64,000 nt of DNA, taken from NCBI GenBank assembly GCA_002633005.1, contig NMRA01000004.1:832802-896801 (forward strand), read 5' to 3'. The notes under the pieces are model-generated. The model searched no databases, was not told where the DNA came from, and was given only the letters and a program-made list of their open reading frames with translations. The stretch is from Phoronis australis. Lineage: Eukaryota > Phoronida > Phoronidae. Of this stretch, positions 11,801 through 24,599 are shown piece by piece. A program made the translations under genes and the position numbers. Position 1 is the stretch's first letter. Each line of letters begins with the position of its first letter.

Positions 11801-14800
11801 TGAAATTTTGTAAAAATGGCCATTTTTTGTGAATAAGGTTGGAAATATCCTTAACGAATTGCGTGTCAAGGAAAAACGGAAGATTCGGCGAAACTTGCGA
11901 CTTTCATTAAACTTGGCGCTCGGTGTGTAGCATTCCATTACAATTACAGTAAGTGTCATGGATCCCGTATTTCAAACGATTCCGGTTTTACAAGGCCTGA
12001 TATCAATCCTTCTTTTGTTAAAACCCACGCTCAGTCCTTTGCCCGATGTCACGACGCAAACGCCAATCATCGACTTACTTCTGTAAATACGCATCGACTC
12101 AAAACTGTTGTCAAGCAGAGCGTTAGTCAATTTTCACCGTATTTCTTCCGCTTAAGAAGGGATCTACACTAACTATTTACGAGGAATTCAATTTCAGAAG
12201 CTAAACATGTTAAACAATTACCAGTTTTTGTCCTTAGCATTTCAAATTATTTCAGCCCGTATTTTATTGCCGTAAAGACATCGCTAATATGATAATTGCG
12301 CCCTTAACAACAGAATAATAGTTTAGACCAAAAATCGCGATATCAAGGACCGACGATAACACCTGTTTATGTAGAGAAGCATTGTCCAGCCACTGAACGG
12401 CCCGGTTTCCAAAGGCAATTTAACCTTGACCTTGTGAACTTGAATTACCTTTTTATTTTATTTGAAATGAAACGTTTAGTAATTCGACCAACCAGTATAT
12501 AATTGTACAACAATATGAAATCTAGTCAGGTACATCAAACAAATTACTAACAATATCGAACGATATACAAGCTACATGTACATGTAGTTGCTAGACTAAA
12601 AAGAAGACACCTTGCTTTGAATCCCTCAGGATCCAATTTGTATGTGTAAATAATTTTTTCCAGGTTGTGGTAATCACACACCTCACGTGAAAATGACTGA
12701 CAATTGGGCTTACCGTTTGCAGTCTTTGCCTATATAAAAAAAAATTTCGCTAAGCAAAGAATTAAATTTACAATTTCTAGTCTACAAACAAGGCGTATTT
12801 AACTGAAGAGGGAAATCGCACTGATTAATCATCCATGTTTTTAAACATCCCCAAAACTTCTAAACAAGTGAACATTCCCAATACAAATTAATTATTTTCT
12901 TCGTGTTGCTAACAGAAAGAACACAAAGACGATTCACTGACACATATTTTCTTTAAATAATAGTTTGTACCAATACATGTAAGTCTGTGGTTGATACGGA
13001 ATTGAAACCATCTGAGTCTGACATCGGCAGTACAAGAATAAATTACAGAATGAATTTTTTCCAAGACTGTATCGTATCATCGCATAAGTTAATTTAATGT
13101 GTCGAGGGAAATACGGCCATGCAACAAAGTTTTCCGTATTCAAATCCCGCCCTACTTCAACAGTGACCTCTGACATGGAAAGTTCAAAAGGTAGGTCATA
13201 TGTCGACTCGACGTCTTCAGCCGGTTCGATACTCAAACTTTCGGAATATAGTTTGAAGTAATACAGTTGCAGCAGTGTAACTAACACTCGCCATGCAACC
13301 AGGCCCTAAACGTAAAATCTGGAACAAAACTGTGTTAATTATAAGACACTTATTTCTCAATATTCAATTGCTGAACACTATATCGTCTGCAACTCAGGCG
13401 CCGATTCCTAGGAAACTAAAATATCAAATATTGTTGTTTTTTAACTAGTTCCAGGAGATGTTACTAGTTCACTGCACAGTTTCCGTTGTTTTTATCTTTT
13501 TTACCTCTTTTCATGAAATAAATCATTATTTTTATAACTGTTTCTTTTACAAGAGAAAACTTGCAACCTAACGCGGAAGTGCATACATATAGGATATGAT
13601 CCGCCGTCTGAACAGTCTGGGTGAAGTATTTGAAAAATCTGCTGAAAAATGTAAGAAACTTAGGAATTTGAAGCGCATGGAATAAATACAAAACGTACCT
13701 CGATTGGCGTACAAGAAGTAATATCCCACTCGACCTTATTCCGCGTATCGACCGAAACCGAAAGTCGTGGTCGATACGCAGAATAATGTCTCGTGAGATA
13801 TTACTTCATGTACGCCACTCTCGGCACGTTTTGTTTATTCCTCTCTCCCACTTCAATGTTGCGACAGGTTCAACATACAATTTGGAAATGAATAATTGAT
13901 AAATTTTCCCCGTCCCTTTATTATCTGGAAAAATTTGAATTTGATTTATATTGCTTAGTTGCAATGTGCTTCGTGCAAGACCCTAAAGTTATCAAGAAGA
14001 CTTTCTAAACGTTGCTGTCTCGTTGCAGGAGCTTTGTCTGTTTACGTCTGTAGTCAATTGATCTACACTTTGGGTAGCACCACGATGGCAATCACCGGAA
14101 ACAAGATAGTCACCATCGTATTTTCCTGCACCGCGGGAATCATGTACGCGACGCTGTTTACAATGCCATACATGATCATAGCGCATTACCACTCAAAAAA
14201 CAAGGTAAGAATGCTTACTGACACGTTAATGGATAATGAAATTTCCAGCGACTTTGCCAGATTTGACTCGAGATTTTAAAGTTTCGAGATACAGCCCGTT
14301 TGTTTTTGCTTCGATCAATCCTAGAACTCAATAGATAACTGTCCAATCAATGCACGACATCATACAATATCTTAGGTTCGTGGCAGAGTGAATTGGCGTG
14401 CTAGCTGGACCACGTGACTTATCAACATCACCATACACAGAGGCGACCAATTGCTGTTACATTACAATATTCAATTGCACCTTTCGGCAACATATAGGGC
14501 CCCGGATTTTGAGAAGCAGTTTGATGCCTGTTATTCACACGAGAAATTGGTTCTCAAAATGCGGAACCCCTGTGAGTGACTATTGCCCAAATGTTTACAG
14601 GAATCAGTACATTTCGCCTCAGAGCCCCAGAACAGCGGCATGTCAATACATCCGAAGCCTTGCTCCAATCTCACCACCCTGATCCGATATTGAATTGTTG
14701 TCATAGGCAATTCATACGTGTCCAATTTTCGCACTCCAAGTTTTTGGTTTCGTTATATCCAATTAGCTCGGAAACGTTTTCTATGGTCGCTGATGGCTTC

Positions 14801-16302
14801 GACGTTCTTGGTGGTAAAAAAAACATAATAGTGTCACTTTAAGAAATATTATAAGGCCGACTTATGACAATAAAAGCCTAATTCATTTTTCACTTCTGTG
14901 CCTGCGCGTGATGAACGGAAACTGATGAAACAATGATTCCTTGAAAACCCAAAATACTGAGCATCGGTTATTCTTGTAAATTCTTGCTCGGACAGACTTT
15001 GTGAAACGTGACTTTGGTGGTCGCATCGGGATATATGTTGCCGCACTCGGCGCCCGCGGTAAGGTGCTGAGAAGCCTAGCCGAGTGGACTGGTTGTGCAA
15101 CCAATGACCTGAATACACCGAGGTATACATGTACATGTAGCCATCAACAAGACGATTACAGCTTTGGTTCAGTTTCGCGTGACACGCTTTGGTGATGGGG
15201 AATTGCGTCCGACATCAAGAACATTCGATAAGAGCAGCGCCGAGACCGCGTTCATCATGACGATCAGGTGGTACTCTAGCGGTAACGTACATGTACATGT
15301 ACTTAAACCAAAACAATTCGTCTGGTTTAAACTAGAATGTAGAGTGCTGACGTTTCTTTATTAAATGAAAAACGTTTAAGTTGTGGCTTGTCAAATTTCT
15401 CGGACATCAGCAATTATGAATTTAAACAACTCTTTAATTCGGCGGTTGGATGCATCAATGTTTGTTAATGCAATATAGTCCAAACACGGCCCGGCTTTGT
15501 TCTGAGATTGAACTACCCGACACACGGTCATGACCCACTGACGTCACTGTAAGTCAAGATGATCATTTATTTGTCGGTTATGGAGCGCCGGCGGAATCGT
15601 ATTTTAATCAATACTTTGGCGAGGAAAGGCATGCTTGCCGGCAATCAAGGCCGCAACCGATCGGGGCACAGCAAATTTTCTAAATCAGCTGCACTATTTT
15701 TCCTAAGATTTACCAGAGGAACTTTGTCGGGCTCAAAACCACTTTAGGGAACACTGATGTTTCCAAAAAGACATATTTGCAAGTTCAGAAACAAGCTGGA
15801 TTTTTGTCCCACTTCCCTTGCCGTCATGGTGGCACTACCTGATTCTTCACAGCAGGGCTTTTATAAGACATCATGGACGAGGTTTGTACTGAATAGCTCA
15901 TGCTGGTTTTCCACGTGCAATACTTTAGACCTTGTGCGAGGTTACACACCAAGATGGCGATTTTGTTTACTTGTCTGCCACGTAAGTAAACCCCAAAGTG
16001 GTCACCGTGCTCTTTAAGTCCAAAGTACTGCACAATTCATGTACAAACAAAATGGTTGACATTTTGTTGCTCTGTTGCAGTTCGAAAAGTCCGAAGGTGA
16101 CACAAGACAGATACTGCGAGGACTTGGAACAGACATCGGCATAGTCAGCAGCATGGTGTTTGTAGCTCAGTTCCTGCTTTCCCTCATCATTGGCTCCATC
16201 ATTGATGCCGTCAAAAACCCTATTGTCGTCATAATAGCCGCCGCGGTCCTGAGCTTTGCAGGCGCGATTTCGGCGTCGCAGGTTTATTACGGAGATTTAT
16301 GA
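7347..16302 (+). CDS. SLC45-family proton-coupled sugar transporter (3 coding exons)
   Basis: Predicted 633-aa multipass membrane transporter of the major facilitator superfamily, SLC45 group (relatives of SLC45A1/A2/A3/A4 and plant-type sucrose/H+ symporters). Coding exons are 7347-8850, 14029-14204 and 16081-16302, joined in phases 1 and 0 without breaking the frame. Residues 38-60 match the first SLC45 helix region, the loop motif GRRRPF lies at residues 102-107, and DACQSPCRAY at 203-212 matches the conserved helix-5 segment. A long hydrophilic loop (about residues 285-410) separates the two six-helix halves, as in the family. The third exon supplies the last two helices and ends at TGA (16300-16302). 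The ATG at 7347 was chosen because the in-frame ATG at 7293 lies upstream of the acceptor. Known family role: H+-coupled sugar transport across plasma or organelle membranes. The exact SLC45 member and substrate cannot be told from sequence. Confidence 0.88.
10449..11934 (+). repeat. Dispersed repeat R1, uninterrupted copy (SLC45 intron 1)
   Basis: A repeat of about 1.49 kb, reading from GTTAAGGTTAT to GTGTAGCATT. The reverse complement of 46498-49343 follows it collinearly from end to end once the 1365-bp insertion there is removed. Shared landmarks include AGTCGATTTGCC near 10965, GCAGTGCGTAA near 11130 and ATCGAAAC near 11335. No coding capacity is recognised and terminal repeats are not evident, so the class is unknown. 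Confidence 0.8.
11145..11148 (+). other. Unoccupied TTAA target site in R1
   Basis: TAACTTAAATATC here corresponds to the point where the other R1 copy is split by the TTAA-flanked element at 47296-48656. This copy therefore keeps the pre-insertion sequence. Confidence 0.75.
13676..13845. mobile_element. Foldback (MITE-like) element in SLC45 intron 1
   Basis: A long imperfect palindrome. TGGCGTACAAGAAGTAATAT (13705-13724) pairs with ATATTACTTCATGTACGCCA (13798-13817), and CGCGTATCGACC pairs with GGTCGATACGC around a loop of about 15 bp. Outer arms with AATAAA and AAAACGT extend the pairing to about 13676 and 13845. No coding capacity. It lies about 180 bp before coding exon 2 at 14029. Confidence 0.75.
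14029..14204 (+). CDS. SLC45 coding exon 2
   Basis: Bounded by CGTTGCAG and GTAAGA; 176 bp, entering in phase 1 and leaving in phase 0. It encodes two membrane segments, including MYATLFTMPYMIIAHYH, closely like the SLC45 helix before the last loop. Confidence 0.9.
14548..14588 (+). repeat. 41-bp dispersed repeat fragment (copy 1)
   Basis: TGGTTCTCAAAATGCGGAAC and the following CCCTGTGAGTGACTATTGCCC recur, with a few changes, in reverse orientation at 29566-29606. It is probably the residue of a larger interspersed repeat. Confidence 0.6.
16081..16302 (+). CDS. SLC45 terminal coding exon
   Basis: The acceptor CTGTTGCAG ends at 16080. The exon encodes RGLGTDIGIVSSMVF and two hydrophobic helices, matching the family C-terminus, with a short tail (ASQVYYGDL) and a stop codon. 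Confidence 0.9.
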   Translation, partial: FEKSEGDTRQILRGLGTDIGIVSSMVFVAQFLLSLIIGSIIDAVKNPIVVIIAAAVLSFAGAISASQVYYGDL

Positions 16303-16588
16303 GATGTTTCACACCGATGCTAAAAACGGCCTTAAAAGATCTACAGTAGGGATATATAGCACTCTTGACAACTGTTCACCACCAGGACAGTGCAAGCTAT
16401 CTAACCGGATACAAACTTAAGTGTTGCTCTTGAATTTTAGGAGGTATTTAAAAGTTGTACAGTATGTGTTAGAGTGAATCGTACATAACACGAAAAGTTT
16501 TGATAATCGGTGGCATGCTTGTACATGTAGTTTCGATTATATGAATGTACGTAGTTTTCAGAAAACGTTATCTTTTGTCATGGAAATG

Positions 16589-16594
16589 AATAAA
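16589..16594 (+). terminator. Poly(A) signal AATAAA for the SLC45 gene
   Basis: Canonical AATAAA 287 bp after the stop codon, followed within 20 bp by a GT-rich stretch (GTTGTTGCATG). This would give a 3'UTR of about 0.3 kb. Confidence 0.6.
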
Positions 16595-16988
16595 AGTCTC
16601 ACTGTTGTTGCATGCTGATTAAATAGACTATTTGCACTCAGGTTTGTCTCGTGAAGCTTTTAATCAACGTATTGAGCTTTAGTTTGAGATTCCAAATGAC
16701 CAATGGTCTACTTGAAGAGTTTACTCAGAAATGCCATACATTATTGGTTATACAGGTGTACATGTATGTGTATCATTCCGCCCAGCTAAAGCGTTATTCT
16801 CATGATTCTTAGATTTCCTTAGAATATGCTAATATTACGGCTTCCAATGAAAACACACTACATTACATAAAATTAGTTTAACCACTTGACTATCAATTCT
16901 ACCAAATATTTGTATAATATAACTTTCAACGTGTTTTAGACATGTTTTTGCTTTCCGGCACTACTGAAAATACATATAACACCTGCCT

Positions 16989-17134
16989 CCCGTTCAGTAA
17001 CGCTAGGACCGCGCTAAAAAGCAAGACTTCGCCAGATTACGCGAGATATTGCCGTGTATTTTAAATGAGAACACGTGACTTTGGCTAGGTTTTAGCTAGG
17101 TCCTAGCGTAGGTCCTAGCGTCTACTGAACGCAC
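16989..17134. mobile_element. CGTTCAGTA-family MITE, copy 1
   Basis: Ends in CCCGTTCAGTAACGCTAGGA and the inverted TAGCGTCTACTGAACGCACG. The interior carries GAACACGTGACTTTGGCTAG. About 145 bp, non-coding, located about 400 bp after the SLC45 poly(A) signal. Confidence 0.65.
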
Positions 17135-17782
17135 GCCTGTAGTACTCCTGCATCTAGGTCTGCAAGCCATGTACAGTAATGCTTAAAAACGGGTCCAATG
17201 AATTACCTTACGTTGAAATTTACAGTAACTGTGTTAATTTCTCTCTGAATTGTAAACATAACTTTGCCGACGGTCGGCAGAAGAATTTCGAACAACATTT
17301 GTAGGCATGCAGTCGCTATAAGTTTTACTGCCTTCACGTTGACCAAACTTACGCGAATTTTTTGACGGGTAGTGCATATTATAAACATAGCTATCAACTG
17401 CACCCGTCAATGTAGTAGATTATTTGCCGCGGAAACGAATGAAGCAAACTTGAATCTTTCTGCCATGCTTTTATAGCCGAGTGGGCGCAATAAACCACGG
17501 GGACTAAGACATACCACTAATACACCCGATAATACTAGAACATAAGAGAGTAGTGCGTAAATATTAGCATGCCTAAGTCAGATGCGCTACGAGTATGTCG
17601 AAGTTTGCAATGCCACTGCGTGACCTGCGAGTCGGTCGTTGTGACTGACTTTTGGTTGACCTTCGATCTTGGTCAATCACTGAATGAGCCGACTGAAAGT
17701 CGAGCATCAGGTTATCACGCTTGTCACGTAGTGTCGATTTTGCGAAACCTGGCAGATTTCGGGCACATCGATGGTAGAATTT

Positions 17783-17906
17783 AGCAATGCTAGGACCTGG
17801 CTAAAATCTAGCCAAAGTCACGTGTTCTCTTTCAAAATACACGGCAATATATCTCGTAATCTCAGAAACTCTTGGTTTTTAGTGAGGTTTTGGCGTCACT
17901 GAACTG
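17783..17906. mobile_element. CGTTCAGTA-family MITE, copy 2 (5' end decayed)
   Basis: Shares GCTAGGACCTGGCTAAAATC, AGCCAAAGTCACGTGTTCT and ACACGGCAATAT with the other copies, and ends near CACTGAAC. The left terminal repeat is incomplete. Confidence 0.6.
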
Positions 17907-20879
17907 TATCCATGTCACTACGTAATACCGTACGCATTACTGCATCCTAGAGGTAGGTTCTAACAAATTTAAACAAGTTCCCATACCGACATCAAACTTG
18001 GCCTTTTTACACAGATGTGTATATTAAATTAATTGTTGAAAAACTAAATCCTAATTTGTGTTTCACTCATATTAGAACACGCTTTTTGCTATTGTATGAC
18101 TTATAGTTATTTATAATTTGACTCAAGTTTCATGACAGCGTCAAGACTTTCAGCAGAATTTTCAGCAGTTTTGGGTACATCAGTAGCGATGAAAAATTAC
18201 GTTTGAATGGATCTTTATATTAATAGAGTGCATGCAAAATCTTACTATACAAAAATAAAAGAAAACATGCAAGCGTATTTCAACTTTCAAAATCTTCCAT
18301 CAGTATGTTGAGCGGAGCAAAAGACAGAAAAGTGATCGGATGGGAAGCTGCTCTGAAATTCAGAGCGTCCCTTTGATACGTTCATATAGAGTAAAATCAC
18401 CCTAGGCTGTGACAAATTTGAGTATTTCTGTCGGGTATTCCTCCTTGGTGGATCTTATTAGGGACTTGTCATTTCTGGCTGTTTCGATATCTTCCATATG
18501 TTCCTTCAGGACGTGGTGAGAATTTCGAGAAGTCTCTCCACGTAGGTACATATACCGTTGCAAGAGTCTCCTTCTGGTCATGACGTCAATTACCATAAAC
18601 CGGTTTCATTGCAGTCCTGAAGCCAAGCCTCCCCCGCGAGAGCTTTTCAAAAGCCCCTGCTGTATCATTTTCATACGGACGCACTGACCAAAGTCAAAAC
18701 CTTCAACTGGTTACGGTGTGGCTCACAAATGTTTCGATTGAATTCATCATAAGCTCACCCAGAAAATCTAACCTTGGATAAACATCAGCAACATACGATA
18801 ATTATTGACATTGGTCAACTGGATGAGAGAACATGACCTTTACCCAAATATCCGCAATTGATGACATCAGGACTACAACAGAATCAAAATCCCCTATTAA
18901 ACAGCTTCTAAATATAGTCCATCCGAAGGACAAACGAGGTACATGTATGAAGATTACGGGTCGATTCCAAGGGTGCTACATGTATCTGGCCATACGAACT
19001 GAAAATGAGCATACGTTTTCCGGTTCTTTCCACTGAATTTTTGGTGTCTTATCAGCTTTAATGTATTGACATCGTCTGCTTACTTCGAAGTAGGGAGTTA
19101 ATGTTTCCACAGCGCCCAGTTGTTCATATTGCAAATAGTGAAAAGTGTCTTCCATGGCGAGTTTGGTCAATATTACATTGCACTGAGTTGAGCGCATTGC
19201 GTTTCATTTAATCAGAGGACAGGGCTATCAATTGTGTAATAACGCATCGTGTTCCACGTGGCTCATGCAGCCAGAGAAGGGGACTCCAGGAGCGTTTCAA
19301 AAAATATATTTTTTTTGTAATACGTGAACCTTTTAAGACTCCATCTATTATGTAGATAGAGTCAAGTATTACAAAAACGTGTTCAAAAGATACGCCAAAA
19401 AGGGAAAATTCCATGTATCAGTCATTACAAACCATGCTTTAAAACGGAACCACGTGGTACTGAATTGATCAGACTCCATCATTATTGGCAGAGATCATAA
19501 GACGTATCAAAGCATAGTATGATTTAGGGGAGCGGGCAGGCCCCCCCCCCCTTGGCTGCCGCAAAAAAATAAAACAGTAAGAGCGTAGGGAAATGTTGAG
19601 AATTATACGGATGAAAACAGATTTAAATGTGCAGTTTAAGCGTTGGAGGGGGGGGGGCTCAAATCCCATTTCAAGTGTCAAATCCGGAACACGGCGTATT
19701 CGTAACGGAACTATGGTTAAGTATAGGCTCTCCCGCGATATCCCAGGCGACCGGCAGTAGCGCTGCACATTGCGACTCCGTTTCCGTCGTCTGCTCCACT
19801 GTGCAATGAAGAAAATTTACTTCATTTTTTAAAGAAAGTGGAGCCTGAGTGACGATGAAAAAACAGAAGCTGCTGGTAAGATGTGAATTTTAATCGAAGC
19901 CTTAGTGAATCACTCAGAAACTCGCAATACTCTCTTTGTCAAACCTTATCTTAAGACGGTTTCCAAAGCAATCCCGTCATTATTGCCAACACGAAAAACG
20001 GATTTGGTCTTTTGGGCATTTGAAGACTATTTTAAATAAGAAAATTTGTTAAGAATTGATGGCACAAAATATAAAACGTGTAATAAGCATTACAAAAAGA
20101 AGTAGGTTTCGCTCGCAAACGCTGTGGACCATAAACAAGTAGGTCTCGACCTCCCCCCATTCGGTGCTATGCGCATCTACAATCGTGGTTCACTTTGCGC
20201 AAATGCTTACAACCGTACAAAATTTTGGGCCCCCCTTTTGATATCCTAGATCCGCCACTGCAAAGTGCCATTCTGGAAAGCTATGGTCATACATGTAGAT
20301 GACTACGCATCCCATCACGGGCGCCCAGTTCATTGAACCAAATGCTGAGTTCAGTGACACCTCCCGGCAATCTCATGAAGGCTTTAGTCTCAGAAGCCGA
20401 AATTTCCAAGCCTTTTTTATTCCTTTGTAAATCAAATTAAATCTGGTCTGCTGGACAGTACTCACAAAATTAAAGTCCTAGAACCTCGGAGGCATCACGC
20501 CTCCTTCAAAAACAAGTTCGTACTTAAGACTGACAGAAACCATCGCCCCTTGCTTTCTCACGAGATCTCGTCTGGTTATCAACCTCACGTATACTTTTAT
20601 CCCAAACAGACGACACTTTGAGCCGAGATCCACCTTGTTGGTTGAGGGACACAAATTATGAAATTCTGTACAGATGTTGAGCAAACTTTCTCATGAACGT
20701 ATTCAAACTGAACACGCAATATTTCAGCAATATTTATTGGTATACCTGTAGTTCGGTAACATCCCTTGGTGAAAACAAACTTCCTTGAAAACATTTTTGT
20801 TTGAAGGCTTGCTACAGACATTACGAGCGACTTTGTATCAACCTTCTAAACAAAAAGTTTGGTCGTGTTTTCGACGAAG

Positions 20880-21060
20880 TTTTTATTGCAAATCGAGAGT
20901 CCTAAACGATTCTCGGGTTTATGACATCGACAAAACCTCTAGGAAATTTCGTCAAAATCCCTAGGTTATCCGATGGATTTTGACGAAATTTTCCCATGGT
21001 TTTGCCCCTGCCATGAACTCGAGACGAGTGTAAGATTTGTTTTCTCATATGGTCCGTAAA
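20880..21060. mobile_element. Foldback element with perfect 17-bp core stem
   Basis: AAATTTCGTCAAAATCC (20944-20960) and its exact reverse complement (20975-20991) flank a 14-bp loop. Pairing continues outward with mismatches (CAAAACCTCTAGG with CCCATGGTTTTG; CTCGGGTTTATGACA with TGCCATGAACTCGAG). Non-coding. Confidence 0.65.
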
Positions 21061-21635
21061 AACAATATTTCTGGGCGAAAAAATCGACGTGTCTAAAACT
21101 TTCGACCACATTACGCAACTTTGTAAAAACAGGCTTGCTGAACGTAAAGGAAACTCAGTTATATTTTGTAGTTTTATTTTAAACTTAACAACTACAAATT
21201 GCCTTCAACATTCGTAACAAATGTTGGAGTTTGAATCTAATAAACAGTCTTTGAAGTTGTAATATTAAAACTTAACAAATGTTTATAAATAACAGCCAGC
21301 AGGGCTTCCTCGCTTGTGAACACCGAATTGACCTTGAAACAGCACACCTAGTAGACAGTCTAACCGCTTTTCTTGAGTTGGGGTTCGTCTCTGTTTGAAT
21401 GAAGGCGGATATGGAATTCGTCGCCCAAGAAGTTATTTGCATGTCAGTCCGACAGGGAGTACATGTACGTACAGTTGCGACACCCGATTTGTCAACCGTT
21501 ACCTTGTCACCTTCACGGAACACCGGCATTGTTTGGTTGGCGCGCGTTCGATTGTTGGTATCCGTGTTTTGCAGACGATAAAATGTAAGTCGCATGGAGT
21601 TTTACTTTTCACTACTTTGTGGTTCGCCCATAATA

Positions 21636-21777
21636 TATCCCACTATACATAGGAATACTACTGTCATATCCTATCTCGAGTTCATTTCATCTGGGGATGT
21701 CCCGTTGGGACAGTCACAGATGAAATGAATTCCAGATAGCCGGGATATCAAAGTAGTATTCCTATGTACGTGGGATA
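21636..21777. mobile_element. 142-bp foldback MITE with TATCCCAC termini
   Basis: Begins TATCCCAC and ends GTGGGATA. CATAGGAATACTACT near 21648 is matched by AGTAGTATTCCTATG near 21752, and TTCATTTCATCTG by CAGATGAAATGAA around the centre. The whole element folds into one hairpin. No coding capacity. Confidence 0.75.
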
Positions 21778-22138
21778 ACCTATTTACCAGCTTGTTGCCG
21801 TTTGATCCGACTTGTTGTATTATGACGTCATATGTAAGCCAAGTACGGCACCCAAGCCGGTTAAGCGACAAGACAATCTGCGGAAGTGTTGAATGACCAG
21901 TAAAGTCTTATTTCCATGGTAATTTTTAGTTTGCGAAATATACAAGTTAAAGCACTGAACCATTCAATAATATCAAAAGTTTGTCGGAAACTTAGAAACA
22001 ATCCATCTGGGAATATACAAATTGAAAAATTACCTGAACAATAGACTTTAGTACATGGACCGCCAACTCCGTAAACTTTCAAAGGACGAAACCTGTGCTC
22101 TTACAGAAGCAATGACGTCATTGTTCCTTATCGACACC

Positions 22139-22278
22139 TGGCGTGCGTTCAGTAAGGCTGACCTAGCTAAAATCTAGCCAAAGTCACGTGTTCTAACTTA
22201 AAATACACGGCTATGTCTCACCTTATCTCGCGAAGTCTTGCTTTTTAGCGAGGTCCTAGAGCTACTGAACGGGAGGCT
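22139..22278. mobile_element. CGTTCAGTA-family MITE, copy 3 (most complete)
   Basis: GCGTGCGTTCAGTAAGGCTG at the left and GCTACTGAACGGGAGGC at the right form terminal inverted repeats. The interior has CTAGCCAAAGTCACGTGTTC and CTCGCGAAGTCTTGC. It is the best copy for defining the family. Confidence 0.65.
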
Positions 22279-24313
22279 GGTCAAATTATCCGGTATTACT
22301 CCGGCAAGTACGTCGTCTACTAATCATTGTCGGGTGTTGTGTCGTCACAATACACTAACCGGAAACTGAAACAGATATTTGAGAGCAGCGCCTCCTCTAG
22401 GATAGCACGCAAGAAAATGTCGGAGTTGAGAGATCTGAATCTGTTGTCTACAATCTATGCCTGAATCGAGTTGTCTGCAGCAGTGTGTCGTTTTGGGCTT
22501 CAATGAATTTCTTAGTTTCTTCGTCTATTTTCGCGTGTTAACTTTTGGACTATTAATAGTAATAAAAACAATTCTCCCTGTTGATCACAGCATTGGAAAA
22601 TAACGGTGGGAACTGTGCTGATTCAATTTGCTGAGCTTGAGGTAAGGGCTGTATCGCAAAAAGCATATTTTACGTTAGACCGGCAGCGATAGAGAGTTGA
22701 ACGATGCGAGCAGACGACCGTCTCAGTAAAAGACTCGTACTCGATAGGTCACAAATCCCTGTAAAAACCTTAGCTCTCAGTGTTCATATACGGTATGCAT
22801 CCATAACGAAGCGTTGTTGTTGGATTTGAATTACAGTAGAGTTTATGCTGATTTTGTTGGCTGGGGCCGCTATTGGGCTTGACCTACTTATGATGACTCA
22901 GATTGAAACTTCAGCGAGGCCCAAAAATAGCCGCCTGATCACCGTGCGTCGGAATTTTCATAGATAAATCGCATATGTTTTTTAGAGCAGTAGGGCTAAA
23001 ACTGTCTTTTCAGTAAGGTAACCCAAATGATTGAGCCCAATTAAATTTGGCGTTGTACACACGAATTTACTCCACCAGCAGACTGCACACCAACCTTGAA
23101 ATACGGCATCTACCGTTGTATATGGCCTCTACCATGATATATGGATTAGACTCTACTTTCCAGAATATCACAGATGATAACGTGACGCATACAACATCCA
23201 TATTTCCACATATACGGGACAACAAATAATTACGTAGACGGTGTTATGAACCAGTCGTGTCGTACTGTAATACTTTCCAAGTCATGTGAGAAAATAATCA
23301 TTTGGCGTGTTCAAACAATGTCATCACGAATACTGCTTGACACTAAAGTCTTGAGATGAAACAAAAGTCATCCAGGCCAACTCAGATGGATATTGACTCA
23401 GTGTCTAGAGTTTTATAGGTCAACGAGATTAGGGCTTAGGAGTGAGACTTCTTAATTAAACAAATGCGAACTGGCAAGGTTCACAACATCTTTCTACCGA
23501 TAAAACGTCTATTGGCGGCAGGCGATCTTATTCTAGTTGCAGCGACATTTGCATTAAATGTAAGTAATCCGTAATCATTTTTATTGTTAAAATGAATTTT
23601 GGAAGTATTGTTGGATGAGATCGACTTCTTGAAGCTATTAGCTTCAACCAAAGCTACACAACAGTGCGGTATGTTTCTTTGTTTTTATAATAAAAACCTT
23701 CAGTTCTGACAAAGCATTCGCTAAATTGAAGGCAGTTTTAAAATACACTTAAAATACTCTGCCATTTATCAAATACCACCAGCGATGCGATGGAATGCTC
23801 CACTGGGATTGTGATAGCGTCATTTTAAGATTTTTATCAAAGATAAAACACGGTGTGATATTTTCACACTAACCAGTTTTCAAATAGCTCAATTTTTGGT
23901 GAAAACGACTACAGATCTAAATGAAGACCAGGTTATTTCTTCATTTTATGAAGACAACTGCGTACCAAACTGAACAATGGAAACAGTTTGAGTTATGGTG
24001 GTAAACTAGCATTTTCTGCGTAAATTTACTTTGACTATAGCGACTTAAATTGCAGGCTGCCAGTTTTGCAACGCTCAGAAACATCAGCTGACCTACAGTT
24101 ACATATAAGATCACATGTCTTGTACGAAGTATATAGCAGCTTCTTATTTAATTTGAACTTTTCTTATCTAATAAAAGTTCGCTTTTCATGGACAAAAATG
24201 GGGACACCCACATAAATATATGTGTTTCCACATAAAATATGATTATACGTGGGCACACCTGTCAGTAAAGGTTGATCATCGAAATCTCTATTTGTAACTG
24301 GATACACCGAATG

Positions 24314-24376
24314 CGTCTATCTATATAAATATAACTGGACCCGTTGTTATTGGTCCAGTTATATTGATATAGACAG
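24314..24376. repeat. Short hairpin / foldback element
   Basis: ATATAACTGGACC (24328-24340) is followed after about 10 bp by its exact reverse complement GGTCCAGTTATAT. Pairing extends with small bulges to GTCTATCTATATAA and TTGATATAGAC. Confidence 0.6.
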
Positions 24377-24599
24377 ATCCATCCCGGCTGGTCAACCTAT
24401 AACAAGAGTAACGCGGAGCATTTAAATGCGCCCACGAATGCATCGCAAATGGTGTTCTTTTAGGGTGACTTATTTGTGTCATAATGGCCACTTGCTGGAA
24501 TAAAAACATACAATCCATCCGAAAACGGGAACATGTCATCGCTTCTTTAATAGCTTCATGTATATACACCTACAAAATTTAATAAACATTCGTCAGTGT

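Noticed and set aside
11466-11959. Minus-strand frames of 78 and 125 residues, similar to a plus-strand frame at 46499-46975
   Set aside because: The similarity reflects the R1 repeat. The two copies do not preserve one reading frame, so a conserved protein is not supported.
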